A stretch of DNA of 64,000 nt from Dicaeum eximium (taxonomy: Eukaryota > Chordata > Aves > Passeriformes > Dicaeidae): assembly GCA_013396995.1 (NCBI GenBank), contig VWZP01002263.1, forward strand, positions 127,960-191,959. Direction: 5' to 3'. Every line of letters starts with the position of its first letter. Positions within the stretch are counted from its first letter, which is position 1. Below the pieces are notes generated by a model. That model worked only from the letters and a program-made list of their open reading frames with translations. It did no database searches and was not told the origin of the DNA. This document shows, piece after piece, positions 1 through 14,940 of the stretch. Both the position numbers and the translations under genes were made by a program.

Positions 1-3000
1 CATTTCCTCAGATGAGATAAGGAAAGAAAAACCAAAACTGAAAGCCAGAATATCCCTCTCCAGGGCACAAGCTACTCGTTTACCAAATCCTATAAAAAAA
101 TTCAAACCATTATCTCAGCAGTCTGTTGTCAGCTTGCAACAACAATCAAGAGGTTCAGCTCAAAATAGAAATTTTTCCAGGTTAGTTACACACAAACAGG
201 AAGGAGATCCTTACTGCTCTGACTTCCACCACTCAAAAGCAGCTTTCCTCAGTGCACTGACTCAGGGCCAAGACTTAACTGGGAGATATTCTGGCAGAAG
301 GCAACAAATCTGGGTATGACAACTGGTAAACAGCTGCAAGCAGTGACAGATCCAGGCCCTCACAAAGGCATGAATCAAGCAGAAGGAAAAGGATCATTGC
401 AGACAACAAATGGAGTAAGCCAAAAATGTGAACATGTGTATGTGATACTTAGGTTCAGGCTGAGGTCATAACAGGTTGGCTTTCTGCTAACAAAAGGCCT
501 CTCCAGCAGTGTCTCAGTGTTAAAAGACAAAATGTAGGCACACTAAGACAATAACTGCACAAAACCTGAAGAACTCTCTGCTCACAAACTGCTCACAGAT
601 CATCAGGTCCCCGGCACTTCTTCCTTCAGCGATCACCAAGAAGCCTCTGTTTGTAGTTCTTGAGAAAAGTGCATAGAAGAAAGCTTTATTCCTTTGGATC
701 TGCCTATTACTTTGCAATTGCTACCAGAAGAGTGAAACTCTTCATTTATGAGACAGTTTGGTTTCCTTCCCATATGCCAAAAGAGTAAGCAGCTGGGAGT
801 TCTTTTAGCACAGAAAGTACATCAAAAGTGTAAGGTTCTACCTTCCTCATCTCCCTCCCACAACTAAAGCCAACCCAAAGTTTAACCTCTTTGAGCAAGA
901 TTTGTTTTCATCCTAAAGAAGAAATCCAGGTTTGCTCAGTAAGGAACTGGAGGAGAATCCCTCCTAGCCCCAAAGACACACAGCAGGAGAAAACAATCTA
1001 GAGACATTTCTGAAGGAAATATTTACTTTCAAGAATAAGAAGTAAAAAGATGGCAAAGGCAAGAAATAGGATTTAAACTAGAAGCAAATTTTTTCATTAA
1101 TTAGGCAGTTCTGTAAGACGATAATCTTTCCCCAATTGGATTTTCCAAGACCTCCACCACATAGCCACACAGCTGTCAGTTTTGTTTGCAAACAAGAGAA
1201 ACAGTAAATTATTAATGTCCTCTTGATTGACTGATGCTCAGTTTGAAAAGTGTTATTATGGCTAAGAAGTGCAGGCTTGATATCAGTGAAATTAATAAAG
1301 GAAGAACATATCTGTGGACACCATTCTTAAGAACAGGGAAACCATACTTAAGAGCATGCAACAGTGGAGCACTGAATTCTGCTAACATGTACTTCAAGAT
1401 ACAAAAATTCTTTTCAGAGGTAGTTAGATCCAGTTTTGCTTTGTTTGATGATAATACTAGCAACACACGAATAGGGAAGAATTATTAAGATTGTGCATCA
1501 GCAAAAATATCACATCTCACAGTGAAAATTCTCTAGAACTGCCTTCTATATTCCTACCTTTTTAAAAATTATTTTCAATAAGGCAGCACAAAAAATTTCA
1601 GCAGAAGGCAGACTTGAAGAAAATCATTGTAATCATCTGTAAATGAATCCATGCAGGTGGCATGCCTTCTCTCAGAACAGAAACTGTTTCACAGGAAAAA
1701 GATGTGGGAAAAATACTTGAATATAATTTTATGTACAATGGCACACTTGTAAGTTCTGAGACAGGAATGACAACTGACAGCCTGAGTTTTGTTACTGCAA
1801 ACAGACTACAGGAACTCTGACACCAGCAATCACCACTCTTACATGCCAAATGCATGTAAGAAAAAAACTGACAAAAACTAAGCCTGAGGATCCACACTGA
1901 ATTTTCTGTGTAAACCTACACATCACATAGGGCTGTAAAGAAAACTCAAATTTCCATGCCTACTCCTGTAGGCATTAAGTGCTAGAGTCAAAATTGCAAA
2001 CAGCCAAACCAAAATTAAGATGATCAAACCATCCTAGGACAGATTTTTAGCAAGAGAGAAATGAGAAAGTCCCAACTGCTGCTGAGTAACAGCCTCCAAA
2101 TCCACAGAATTAAAGACTTGGTATATCCACCAGCCTTGGCTACACCCTTGCTTTGTACAGTAAGGCAAAAAAATTGACACTTAAGGAAAAGAAGTCAAAA
2201 CTCCTCCCCCACTGAATGCCTGACCTTCTCTCTCAGAAGAAAATAGTGTTGAGAGAACATTTTACTGTATTTCTTTATTAAGCCACTAAAACACTAAGGA
2301 CCTTTCTCAAAGAGGACACAAAATATTTTAGTCTGGTTTGAAATTCAGCTTTCGGAAAGATGAGTACAGCCTTTATCAGTAAAACCTGGGATAACAACAT
2401 TTCAGTGATGTTCTCTATGATTATTCTTTTCTGAACATCATGTACTGATGTGCACTGTTGCTATAGAAATGGTGCTAACAGGAAAAAATCTATCAGCCAA
2501 TGAATTGCCTGTTTGGTATGATGACTACTGTGGGAAACTACAGCAGACATTTGGGGAAGAGAGCTGGATCTTTTGCCTGTGTCATTATCCCCTGCATTCA
2601 TTTATGGAAGTGTGTCAAGCCTAGGGTAGACAACTTCAACAAGCAAACAACACACAAAGCAGTTACTTATCAACCTGAGCATCCCATTCACCCCTTTTCC
2701 ATATTTCTCTGTCCCTTTGGAAGGGCTTCAGTGAGTCAGCAAACTCACGAGAGAACAGATAAGGACCCAAATACTCATCATTTAATGTTAAATTCCTTTC
2801 TCCACCCAAGGTCAGATAGCAACCAGTGACCTCCAAAGCATCTTTTTATGCCTAATAAAACGTGACAGAAACCAAGTTACATAGAAACCAAGTTAATTCA
2901 AATACAGGACTCCAACAGTCAGATGGCCTGACCATTTACCAGTGACCCAATCAAAGTGCTTGAAACTGTTGACCAAGAGTATGTTTGCTTCAACTGAAAT

Positions 3001-4948
3001 AATTCAGAGTGAATGTTTTCATGAAGGAGGACAGTGTACTTTTAAGATGGTATCTGACTTTTTTCTTGTTTTGAAAATGGAAACTTACAGTAGACCACAG
3101 AGCAATGGTGTCTCTTTAGACACTCAAGGTAGACAAGAATTTATTTGAAAGCCTGAAATTCTGGTAAACCCATTTATTTTTTGTTCACTAACAACAACAG
3201 TCCAGTCACCAGAAAAATCTCAATGTGATTTCAGGTAAATGGGCATTATAAATGAGAGCCCTGCTGGAACCATTTCTAAGCCATCCATCTGCATTATTGA
3301 TGAAAGGATCTGCCCTAAAGAGGGAATGACATAATAAATATCTACAGAACTTGTGTAACTGATGTAGAATACAATGCTTTCCAGAAGACATCACAAAGAC
3401 ATTGAGATGTAGCTGCACAAGCATTAATTTGAAGAGCACAGCTGGCAAAGAGTAAGAATCAGCTATACAAAATCATCTGTATACCTCTAAGGGCAGTAAA
3501 GGCAAGTCTTAAATTCTTGTTACAAAACCAAAAGAAAGACACTGCAGGGGTAAGATTAATGACATGCCTTCGATACAGACTGTCAAGAGGGATTTTTAAG
3601 ATTATTCCAGCACTATGAATTCAGCACACTATGTTCACAAGTGATATCCTACCCAACTACTTGGATATTTGAGCTATTCAGTGGATGACTGGATCATTAT
3701 CACTCAAACATATCCTTAAGCTTATGAAACACAGCTGTGTCCATTTCTGCCAAATCAAGGAAAGCAGACATTAAAGACTGATTTCAGTGCAGATATGTGC
3801 AAGCTGGAAACTTGGGTCCAAGAGTAATAACAGAGGTATCCTGCACACAATATAGGTTTGATGGATTTGAAGGAAAATGGTGTTTTGAATGGAAACTACT
3901 GGTTTACAGCAGATTTCCTTTTAAGGAAATAATGCCATTTAACATTTAATTTAACTAAAAAGAGAATTATATTCAACTTTTTGTTAATCTTTTAACTGAT
4001 AAAAAGTAAGCTTAGAGTGCAAGAAAGTGCACAGCATGACAGGCAAGCTATCACAAGCAGGGATATAAAACCCATTGTCATGTGACCACGAGGTGATGGT
4101 AACTTTATCTTCAAAAAGGTCACAGATTAGAACCTTCCATACCTGCTACTTCACTAACTCTAACAGTCAAAGTCCCTGATCTTACAAAATTATTGGAAAA
4201 TGCTTTGCTTTCCTTTCCAGGTTCACCAAAACCATCACAGGGATAAAGTAGCACAAAGCTCAGGGAACTAAAGCTAAGATCCTCAGATCGTAAGACATCT
4301 CCCAGGTAAGGATTCCTGTGCCCTGGCAAATTCTGACAGGAAATCCAGTAGAAATTCTGTCCGAAATGTTGCACAAACACTTTTTTTCCCCTGCTTCTGC
4401 AGAGAGGACATCTTCTGGTCCAGAGTAACTAACAACACTGGCAACAAACATTGGTCATTCTGGACAAACCAATGGAAGCTAATTCTTCACCTCATCTAAA
4501 TTAAAATACAACACTTCTTTGAGCCCTGCCTGCCCTGTATTGCTGCCTTAAACCGAAAATTCAGTCACATAAATGTGTAGCTTAGCTAAGGCAAGCATTT
4601 TTGCTCTCATGAAAGATTCACCTTGAATAGGAGGAAAAAAACATGAAGAAAAAGGCCATGACTAACACAGAGAACTGAAAGGACCTGAGCAATTGTTTCT
4701 AAGTATTTGGAATGAGTAGCTAAGCTACAGTTTGGACAAGGATTTGATACTGCTTTGTCATTACTGTCATTAAACTGTCCTTGTTCTGGAGGTACAAGGA
4801 AATCTGTCAACATTAGAAGGATGAGTGGATGCTGCACACCAAAGCAGGAGCAGCCTTGCCTGAGCAACAAAAAAAGCCCAGTGAAGAGAAAGCTGTGCTG
4901 GGAAACAAACTCAGCTGGGAGAGCTCAACAGGGAACCCAATTAAATAT

Positions 4949-4979
4949 ACGTGTGTGTGCGTGTGTGTATATATATATA
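4949..4979. repeat. (GT)n(AT)n microsatellite
   Basis: A run reading ACGTGTGTGTGCGTGTGTGT passes into ATATATATATA. Simple sequence only. Confidence 0.9.
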
Positions 4980-6956
4980 AACTAAACTAATTAAGAGCAT
5001 TCACTATTATCTCAAAGTCATGATCATCCATATCATGAAACTAAAAAACCAAAGCAAAACACAAATTAGTAATGTTCTTCCCCATTCTATACTAGCAGGA
5101 AGCAAGTTGCATCTTAGCTGCTGAAAGAATGGCTGAAGAAGTCAATACCTTGGCTGCATTTTGAAAACACTTTAATCTTTTAGTTTCATGTTCAGCTTGC
5201 CAAGTAGGGGAGGTTCATGCTGGTCCTGCTGTTATTTAAACATGAAAGAGAACCAGCCACATCATAAATAGGGTATTAGCCTTACTGTTGAAATACCTGA
5301 AGTCACCAGCCACAACATGGTTAGTGTGTTTTGGCAGGTGATACTTTTGAAGCAGCTTTATCACTTAAAAGCAAAGCTATTTTAATGACCTATACAAATT
5401 TATCTTTCACTACCTCCAGGTCAGCCAATAAAAACTACCTAAGCAAGAACAGGCAACTACTAATCTAAATACAATATTCATACAGGGATTTACAGGGTCT
5501 TTCTGACAGAAGAATCTAGTTTGTTCACAAACAACAGAGCAGGGTTTTCCAGGAGAGTTGTTTGTGGCTAATAAACACCATTAATCTGACAGAGCTGGCA
5601 AACATCAGACAGCAGGGCTGCTCATCAGACACCAGAGACTGCTGCATAAACCAGCTCCCTCACTGACAAATTCAACATCAGTTCACCCTGGAACCCAAGC
5701 AAATGCTCAACCCAGCCCCGTAAGCGCCACAATCAAAAGAACACAATTCAAAAGTGCTATCTCCAACCTAGGCAAGACTCCTTTACTTCTTCCATGATCT
5801 GTTCTCTGATTTTAAGTATTGTTACATTAAAAATCATCAGCCTCCTCCTCATCAGAGAAGATGCTAATTATGAATTCCAAAAGACAACAATTTTTTTCCT
5901 GTAAGCCAAGCACTTCTACCACCTTCAGGAGAATCAGAAATACAGAAAAAGCCACAAAGAAACAGTGATCAGCAAGTCTAATGATAAGATCATAGAAACA
6001 CACCCTACTGCCCTGGGGAAAAAAAGATATCCATTTCCATTAACAAGATGGAACGTAATAGGGAAAGATGACACCAGAGAAAGAGACAAGCAACAAAAAC
6101 TTTAGTTGCTGAAGTCCATCACTTCTCCTCATCTTCCCTCCCTCACTTCAAGTAAAATCAAGAAGATATCCACGACATTCAGTACCAGGCACAGAAATCT
6201 GACACCTGAAAGCTACACAGAAGTCCGGCATATCCCAAGGCAGCAAGGAAGCCTGTCTTTTCCTGGTCCCTGGAGAGATCTCACCTCTGTCCGTGTCCTT
6301 TAACTCCACTACTGCCTGATTCTGTTTTCCATTTAAGATTATCACCTCATAAAAAGAGATGAAGAAAAAGTAAGTAAAATAATTTCCTAAGTCAGTAAAA
6401 TAAGAGTTACCTTTTAAAAAAGCCCAGGTACAGCTGAAATAAAGGTTAAATTCTTCTACAATATACCTTTGTTTACAAATGAGGGATTTAACAAAAGTTT
6501 TGTGGGTGCAATAGCTTAGCAAGACATCTCTTATGTTTGTCTGATAAATAATGCAAGGAGCTATCTTCCCTTCTTAGCAGTATCACTTAACAGATGCCAG
6601 CTGGATTTCTATGTCTGTCTAACAGTGCAACACAAATACAACACACCTGAATTGTATCAACATACAGATCTGCACAACAGATTTCACATTTTCCAAACCT
6701 ACCCTTTATAAAAGACTTTGGCCTCAACAATGCCCTTTCAATTAATGTCTTTACTGTCTTATAAGTGATACAATTCAGATCAAGAATTATTCTTCAACAA
6801 AACCACATCAGCCTCAAATCAATAGTGCATATTGTTTACTCCTTTTAGTCTAAACATGCTTAAAAATTCATACCAGTTTTGCACATTTGCTTAGTTTTTC
6901 TATAAGCCCTGACATAATGCCACCTTAAATACTTTAAAACTTTCTATTGTACATAC

Positions 6957-6974
6957 AAAAAAAAAAAAAAAATT
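6957..6974. repeat. Poly(A) run
   Basis: A near-pure A run of about 17 bases. No target-site duplication or retrotransposed body was recognised beside it. Confidence 0.85.
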
Positions 6975-9900
6975 AGTAATGTGCAACAACACATACATGG
7001 ATATTTTTTTCCCCTCTCCCTCCCCATCATATGGCATTCATGACCAAAACCAGAAGAAATTAAAACAGTTCCAACTGCTGGTCTCAAACAGTTTTAGACC
7101 TCTCTTCTTAACAAACCAGTGTCACTGAATACCAGCTTATACACAGCTATAGAAATACCTCTTTGAATATAAATTAAATTGCCTTATCTGAAACATGGAC
7201 TAGGTCTTAATTGAAGAAGCCTTCCCAGCAAGACAGCTTCAGAAAAGAGTCAAGATTGACTTTTCAGAAGTATTAAAGGCAAGTCACAGCATGAAATACA
7301 GTTCAAGTTCTGTCATCACATAGACCCTATCCACATTTTAAAAAAAGCCAGCGAGTTAATTAAGTGCAAGGGCAAGTCATTACATGCAGGCACTGAGGAA
7401 GCTGCTCACAAGCAGGTCCTAGAGCACTCCATCTGCTTACCTGCCATTCCTCAATGGTAAAGAAATACTGTACCTCAAAAGTAGCTTTTTCTGCTTCATA
7501 TTGCTTTAATGTGCCTTCAGATTTATAAAACACTGTACCTCTGGCACCCATCTCCAGTGAAGATTTACCAAGCTTGCCTTTTTGTTTTATCTCCTGACTA
7601 CAATTTGGTTAACATCATTTCCCTCTCCAAATTCCTTTAAAATTATTCCAGGTGGACACTCAGCCACTTTAGTAGATATTAGCAGTAGAGCTGAACAACC
7701 TCCACAAATAAAATCATCTTTTGCCAGCATACCTACAGCTACCTAAGGGTATAAACGACAATGAAAGAACCACTGTTTCACACTGCAACTAGACTTGGTA
7801 CTGCTACCCTCCTTTGTCCAATGTAACACAACATGTACTTGTTTAAAGCACCTTTAAAAACTTACCAAAGCATATCACTACGAATACCAAAATCTATTAT
7901 CAAAGAGTTACCTGGCAAAATCTGTTCAAAATAAATCCAAAATAGGCCCAGACTAGGAGGGAAAAAATCCCCAAAGGAGGATTATAAGAAATTATGTATC
8001 ATCGACAGAGGAAACAACCATCAATGGGTGGTGAGCAAAGCATTTTTCAAACATGAAGTAGCAAAAACATTTCTACCACAGAGTGACATTTGCTATTATA
8101 CAAAGAACACAGGAAACAGTTTCCTAAGAAACCACACACCTGACACCATCAGTGAATGACATATTAAAAGGTAATAATAATAAAGCCTTATAGCTAGGTA
8201 ATGTTTAACCTGATCTTATCTTGAGGCAGACCTGCAAGGGCCAGGTTTTACCCACCCTAACAAATGCCTCAAGGTTTAGGCTGCTCACTGTCCACCACAC
8301 TCATGTCTCTCAGAAGCTGAGAGTTCGTGTGTAGCTAAGCAGAAATCTTGCTAATACTTCAGTAATTTTGCACTCTGAGCTCCAGAAAATACTTCCAAAT
8401 CACTTCAACTGCATGGAAGAACTGAACTCGATGGATTCTACTCTTACACATTATTTTCCAAAATGCCTGTTGGCATAGTTCTGTAAAAGTCTGATCAATA
8501 ATTGTATCAAAATTATTTAGAGGTACTTACCAGACAAGCCTGATAACTAATGCCTAAACAAACTGGTCAGTCTAAAAGCAGTAATATGCTAAAAATCATG
8601 AGATAGCTGCCCTTATTCAGGTAGACTCACCAGTAAAGCACACAGCAGAAGTGGCTGTTGGCAGTGGTCTGGACCTGCCAGCACCAGGAGCACTGTTCAG
8701 GTGCCCTTTAACCACACAGGGAAAGTTAATTACATGACAGTGGGAGAGGAAGTACAACAATTATGAGTCATCCACGTAACCGTGTGCTTTATCAATACAC
8801 TTCATAATACTGAAGTTACTAATTAGTGACAGCACAAAACACTGATGCAGTAATGGGAGAGTGAGCAGCTTGAACCTTTGGACCTTTTTATCTTTTACTG
8901 ATCTGGCACTTAGAATTTATGTGCATTCTGAAATCCACAATGAACACGTAGGAAACTGTGCAATGCTACCAGCATTTTAACGTCAGCTAACTGCAGATGC
9001 TTTTGGAATCCCCAAAATTCTTTACAGACTTCTGGACATTATCAGCTATATTACCAAGTTTCCACCAACACCATCATCACTCTCAACTCACTTCACCAGC
9101 TTACTGTATAAGATGCAACAATGGTAGAGTCCAGCTCTATGCAAAAGGGATTTTCACAAGTGCCACCAGGATCCTAAAGTGCCTCAAATTTTTCTGCATA
9201 AAATCTGAAACAAAGTTTCAACATTATTCCAAGCTCCCAGACTTGCACATCCACAGCTAGGGATCCAAGATAACACAAGTTCAGCTAATAAACAAGTGTC
9301 ATTTGATCCACTTTGGATTTCAGCTGGTTTATTGGAACTTGATTTTATACTTGCCAGTCATCTCCACCACTAATGCTTTTTCATGTTCCTTTCTCTGCCA
9401 CAACATTAGCCCAAGATTTTGTAGAGCTGAAGTGAACAGTTTGGGGAAACTATCAAACTGAAAAACAAGGCAAGGGCAGGGGAGAGAGCTTAATTTCTTA
9501 GCTGGGTAAGTTCCCTGATGCAGTTCTATCTACTGCATTATCTCTCTATTTCTGCCAATTCAGGGTGAGAAGTGAGTAAGTAAATAATTAAGCTGTCTCA
9601 CTGCACATGGGGTCACAACCCAATTCAATTACAAACCAACTTAGATTAGTTACAACTGTGGAGGACCCCAAAGTTATCAAGCAAGCAACAGAAATTCAGA
9701 GCAATTAAAAGATTAAACAAAGCATCTGGCAATAAAACAAGTGGGCTAGAAACAACCATTTACACAGTTTATAGATTTGAGTTTTACACAGAACTCACAA
9801 GTTTATCTGTGCTTACACACCTCCTCAGACCAATTCATATATGAAGCTAATAAAGAAAAACAGTAATTTGAGACCCTCAGCTTTTCACTGGAGGTTTCTG

Positions 9901-10866
9901 CCTGCCTGCACACTAATCTGAAAATGTATCACAGCAGAAAATGCATTTTGTACTAGTCCTGTTTATTCACTTATTAGTCTGAGTCCAGTCACTCTGTGAC
10001 ATTATACCACTAATTCTAAAGCTAAATGAAAATATAATACTATAGTCTAGACAATTACCCCAAACCCTGGGCACATTAATAATGTGATAAAAGCAATCCA
10101 ATTTACAAACTGCATTAAGATCGCTTTTTTCAGGATCTCTGCCAGTTTTATCTAGCCACAATTATCTAAGAAATACACCTTCAACTTCTGAAAAAGATCA
10201 ATATCCTTCTTCCCCAGCATGATCAATCTGAGCCCATTTCAATGAGACCAGATTACACAGTCTTCAAGCTGTCCCTTAATGAATAATGAGGGAAGCACAA
10301 ATCAAACAGCTTTTAATGCCACACTACTACAGCAATGGCCAGCATGGACAGCCAGACCTAGGTCACTTCAGACTTAATTGATTGCTGCCAATAGCACAGC
10401 TCCATTAAAGAGGAAAAGAGGTGACACATACATATCCCAAAGAGCAAATGCCACTGAGGCAGCTCCAAAGCCAGCAAAACCTTCTGCACCACATTCTGCA
10501 TCCAAATCACTTTAAAATGGAATTACAGCCTTACAGCCACGGTATCTCAAGCTTCTCCTCTGCAAACCCTGTTACTCATTTCTTCTCTGAGCACTTCAGC
10601 CCTCAGACAGCTGATGGACACAAGACAAGCAGTGTAAGTCAAGAGATTCATGAGTGCCAAGAAATTAATAAATGGGGCCAACCACTTTTTGGCAGAGGAG
10701 CTCACAGCAAGCTCGACAAACAAATTCCATTGCTGGCAGTTCTGATTATGCCTTGAGCATGCTGGTTTCAACACCTTAACTGACCCAGGCTTGTTTATAC
10801 TTTCTTACTTGCACTAGGAACTACATTACTATCTAAAACACACATGGGAGGAAGGGAAAAGATGGC

Positions 10867-10903
10867 TTCCAGTCAAATTTTCCACTTCCAGTCAAATTTT
10901 CCA
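10867..10903. repeat. Short direct repeat, two units
   Basis: The string TTCCAGTCAAATTTTCCA occurs twice in immediate succession, separated by a single base. A small slippage-type duplication. Confidence 0.9.
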
Positions 10904-13595
10904 GGTCTAATCAGCTGAGGGGGGAGGTCTTAGTCTTCCAATCAAAGACTTAAAAAAACCTGATTTTACTGCTTCAATATGATTGCTAAGAACAAGTAAT
11001 AAACGTGAGTCACCAGAGGGCACTAACACTTCTACCAAATGGCAAATGCAGCCCTTCAATTAGGGAGGCTGATAATTACATCCACATCATCATGTATATT
11101 TTATCTGGATTGAACTTCAGCCAGCTTCTAATCCATGTTCAAATCTCAACTACATACTGATGAGGCACTGAGCTACATTAACTGTTGTGGTCACACTTGA
11201 AATACATGGGAGAGACTCACAGTCTCCTCAGACAGACCAGGGAAAATAGAGCAGGCACACGTTCACACGCCATCTCAAGCTTCCCTTGCCTATGGAATCT
11301 ATGTGTATGTTTAAATACAAATGAAATTCTGAAACAGGCATGGAGAACAGGCCACAAGTCTTGCATCTCAAAGAAACAGAATAAATAGCTATTCTTAGGA
11401 GTTGGAATCAAGATCTATCCTATTATAGGGGACTGCAAGCAACATCAGCCTGCAAAAGAGAAAAGGGAAAGGCCTCCCCTTGACCATCCAAGCAGCAATG
11501 GATGTGTTGCTCCCTCAAGTCTGGCATCAAATCAACTGCCATGTTACAGCCTTAATTTTTAACAAAGGAGGCTGCTCTCTACCACTGAGAAACAGGCAGG
11601 TTTTTAAACCACAAATATGATGCTCAGGAGGGGCTAATTAAGAATGTTTCTTGATATTCTGACCAAGCAGTTCTAGAGCTTCTCAGTGCCAGCCAAAGGT
11701 GTGTACTGCAGCACAGCCAGGGAGTTTCTGGGGCAGGAAACCTTGATTTGTTGATGCAGTTGATACAGAGAGCCAAAACACACCTAAATAGTGCAGACCT
11801 ATAGAAATAAGGGCAAAGCCTCCAGGCCCAGCAAGGTACACAGCTGCTTCTTTTCCCAGGTTTACCTAAACTGTCACTCTTGTAAGTCAGGACTGTAGGA
11901 CAACAAAGACATGGGAAGAGAAAGGGAATCCTATCCTTGAGGAAAAGTACACCTTACACACCCAGCTGTTGTTTGTGCTGAAGTTACTGACCTGTAAAAA
12001 GTTTCAGTGACAATAAGGCTGGGGTAGGAAGCCTCTGTGACCAAACTCAGGGCACCTTCATGGGATCAAGGAAGACACCACTTGTGCCATATGACAGTCT
12101 ACAACCCCTTTGGAAGGCCGTGGGGAGTTTTAAAAGCACCAGCTGAGAGAGTACTAGAGCAGCACACCTCAGAGCAGTGAGTCCAAGAGAGTAAAGATCA
12201 ACCTTATGTGCATGTCAGGAACACTGCATTTTAAAATACTTTGTGGTGACTCACTAGACTTCCCAGTGCTTTATTTGCTGTACTGTAAGATTTACCAAAC
12301 AGGTCCCTTTTTCAAGACAAACCCTCCTATAAACTGAAACACAGGCTGGGTACAGCCTCCCTTGGCCACAAACCAGTTCAATGCCCATCATTTATGCCGT
12401 TCTAACTTCTGAGTCACAGCAAGCAGCTCCAGTGCTCACAACACACCACCGTGCACGGTACACCCTCCCTGCTTAGGACTTTGGGCCACGCTCTCCCTGC
12501 TCCCCCACCTTCCCCACACAGCTCCTCCTGACTGCACGGAGCCAGCGCTGGGAGCCCTTCCACACTTCACCCTGCCTTGCTCCAGTTCCCATCTCAGATG
12601 GCCCTTCCTGCTGGGCAGAAGCCCAGGTGGGACCAGCTTGTCCACAGCTAGGACTCCAGTGTCATTCTCCCTAGAATCCTACAAGGCTTTTATGGATCTT
12701 TGTAGAGCAAAAAGAGTTGCAGACACACACCTACACGTCCCAGGGGACTGAGCATACAGCGAATCTACTTAAAACGCCCAACTACAACATTAAGACACAC
12801 TCACTTTCAGCAGTCTTTTAAGGTGATTAATTCATAAACAGACCAAACATGAAGCCCACAAAGCTTCTGTTCATGCAGTAACTGTGACACACACTTATAT
12901 TAAAAGATGATTCCTACTGCAGCAGTTCCAGGTATTAAATGCAAAGGTTTTTAACAGAAGTGTTTCATTATTTTGAAAATACATTTCTAAGTCTGTTTTC
13001 TTACAAGAGCTGTAAACCAATATTTAGAAGAGAAATATAGCATGCCTTTGGTGGCTCATACTTTGAAAAAAATTCAACTACACTCCCCACCCCTAAAAGA
13101 TATTTTCAACTTAGCTTTAGATATTGAATGAAAGGAGGAGCTCAAATGACTCAGCTTCAAGCAAATATAAAGGAAAATATTAACCCCTAATCTCAATGAA
13201 AAAAAGAATAGTAGAACAAACTGATTAAGATGGAGATGTGGCTTGTCAATTCAAAATTTTTAATATTCAAACACATCAAGCAGAACATTAGCACACTATG
13301 ACTGCATTACTTTTCTGTACAAACACAGTCAATTTAAAAAATCAAAGTTTACACAAGCAGTTGAAGTTAGCCTTGTATCTTCATTCTTTTTACTTAGTGC
13401 TAAGCAGCATAAAGATCAATAAAACATCTAAATACTGGCATTTTTAATCTCCAATCACAAGGCAAGATAGAAGTGTGAAAAGGGAAAGACCTCTCCAAAA
13501 TTCTCCATGAAAATCCCCACCTATCTACAGGAAAAAAAACCCATAAAAACAAACAAAACCCACTGGTGAGTAAACAGAATAACCTCATGAAGAGG

Positions 13596-13600
13596 NNNNN
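13596..13600. other. Assembly gap (5 Ns)
   Basis: Five undetermined bases in AT-rich DNA. No duplicated flanks were noticed here, unlike the single-N gaps at 15,398, 15,651, 16,756 and 17,004. Confidence 0.99.
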
Positions 13601-14940
13601 GTTGTCTCCATTGGACTGAGTTAATTATTAATTACTGATTTCATATTAAAATGCAGCAAAATAAACGACAAGGTAGAATACTTCACAAGGGGGCTCACAG
13701 ACACCAAGAGACTGCTGTACATCCTCCACATGAATTCACAAGTGCTTGTCCTCCATCTCGGCCAAGCCACACCAGCATCTCAGGGCAGAACACACCCCCA
13801 GCTGTGCTGGGAGGAATATTTAATTCCAGACGAGCCGGAGTGTTCCTTTACATACAGCCCAAACTGCAAATACAGATGTCACCAGAGGGCACTCTCTCAA
13901 TTCCAGTGACCCAGCTTTAGCCAACTTCTGAGCACGACTACAGACAACCCACGAGCAGGGATGTGCAGAGGCTGTGGAAAGCAGCAATAGCTCTGCTTTT
14001 GCAAGGAATTTCCTTTTTTTAAAAAAGCTCACCATTGAAATAATAAAAAAATTATTTATGTAGCCCAGAAATGTAAAATTTTCCAGAGTAATCAGAGACA
14101 TTGCTAGAAAAAAATCACTATTATCAACTTCTGCACAACATTATGCGTTAGCACTTGATGGTGCCAACTCAGCCCAGCTGTTTTGGCACCCATATGGATC
14201 ATATCACCTCCCAAAAGCAGGGTCCAAGGCAGTACAACCCATGCAGAGGTGCCTATAGAAGTCCTCTTGCTCTGCTATCACATACTACACCTTACAATAA
14301 CACATGAAAAAGATGCATGAGTAGTTTTCAAGCTTTGATCCATGTATTATTTCTAATGCCCTGTTGAGAGTTAATAATGTTTTAAAATTAACACCTGATA
14401 AGCTGAAGTTCATTAAATACAATTATGCACAACCAGTAAAATATGCAATATGTCTATATACCAAAAAGGGTCTCAAACCACCAGTTGGCATGAACAGAAT
14501 GTTATACCCATTTTGTTTAGAAATAAACAGCACCATAGTACAACTAAAATAACATCAGCTGCAGAAGCAAGCAGTGATAAGAGAAAAAGAGGCAATAATC
14601 ATTGTGCATCCCATGTTTTCCAATCCTGAGAAAACCTAAAAAGCTGCAGGCCTATCAAACATTTGATTGCCTGGTTATCTACTGATCCCATTTGAAAAGA
14701 AATAGTCTCCACCTCTCCTAGCTATCTGTGATTGCAAAGCTCTTTAATTCAGCAGAGGCACAGAAGGAGGGGAGCAGGAAAAAGACCTGTGCAAAAGCAC
14801 CTTTTTACAGTAGAGGGATATCTCCCATAGTGTCAGTATAGGAAACCTGCAAATAGATATACACATCCACGGAATTTCACCAGGCCTGTAACTACTATTA
14901 AACCCACACGGCAAGTTACTCCAAAATATTACCTGTCATC

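Larger units (their letters stand above)
1..13595. other. Gene-poor AT-rich DNA, possible first intron of the minus-strand CpG-island gene
   Basis: No coding exon of a recognised family was found on either strand; open frames are short and unremarkable. The stretch contains a (GT)n(AT)n patch near 4,950-4,979, an A run at 6,957-6,974 and a small direct repeat at 10,867-10,903. If the CpG island is the RALGPS2 promoter this is its first intron; otherwise it is intergenic. Confidence 0.5.

Noticed and set aside
7360..7551. Minus-strand frame ending at a good donor (GGCAG/GTAAGC near 7,443) that looked like a coding exon
   Set aside because: No convincing polypyrimidine acceptor upstream, only about 37 codons before the donor, and no match to RALGPS2 or another family.
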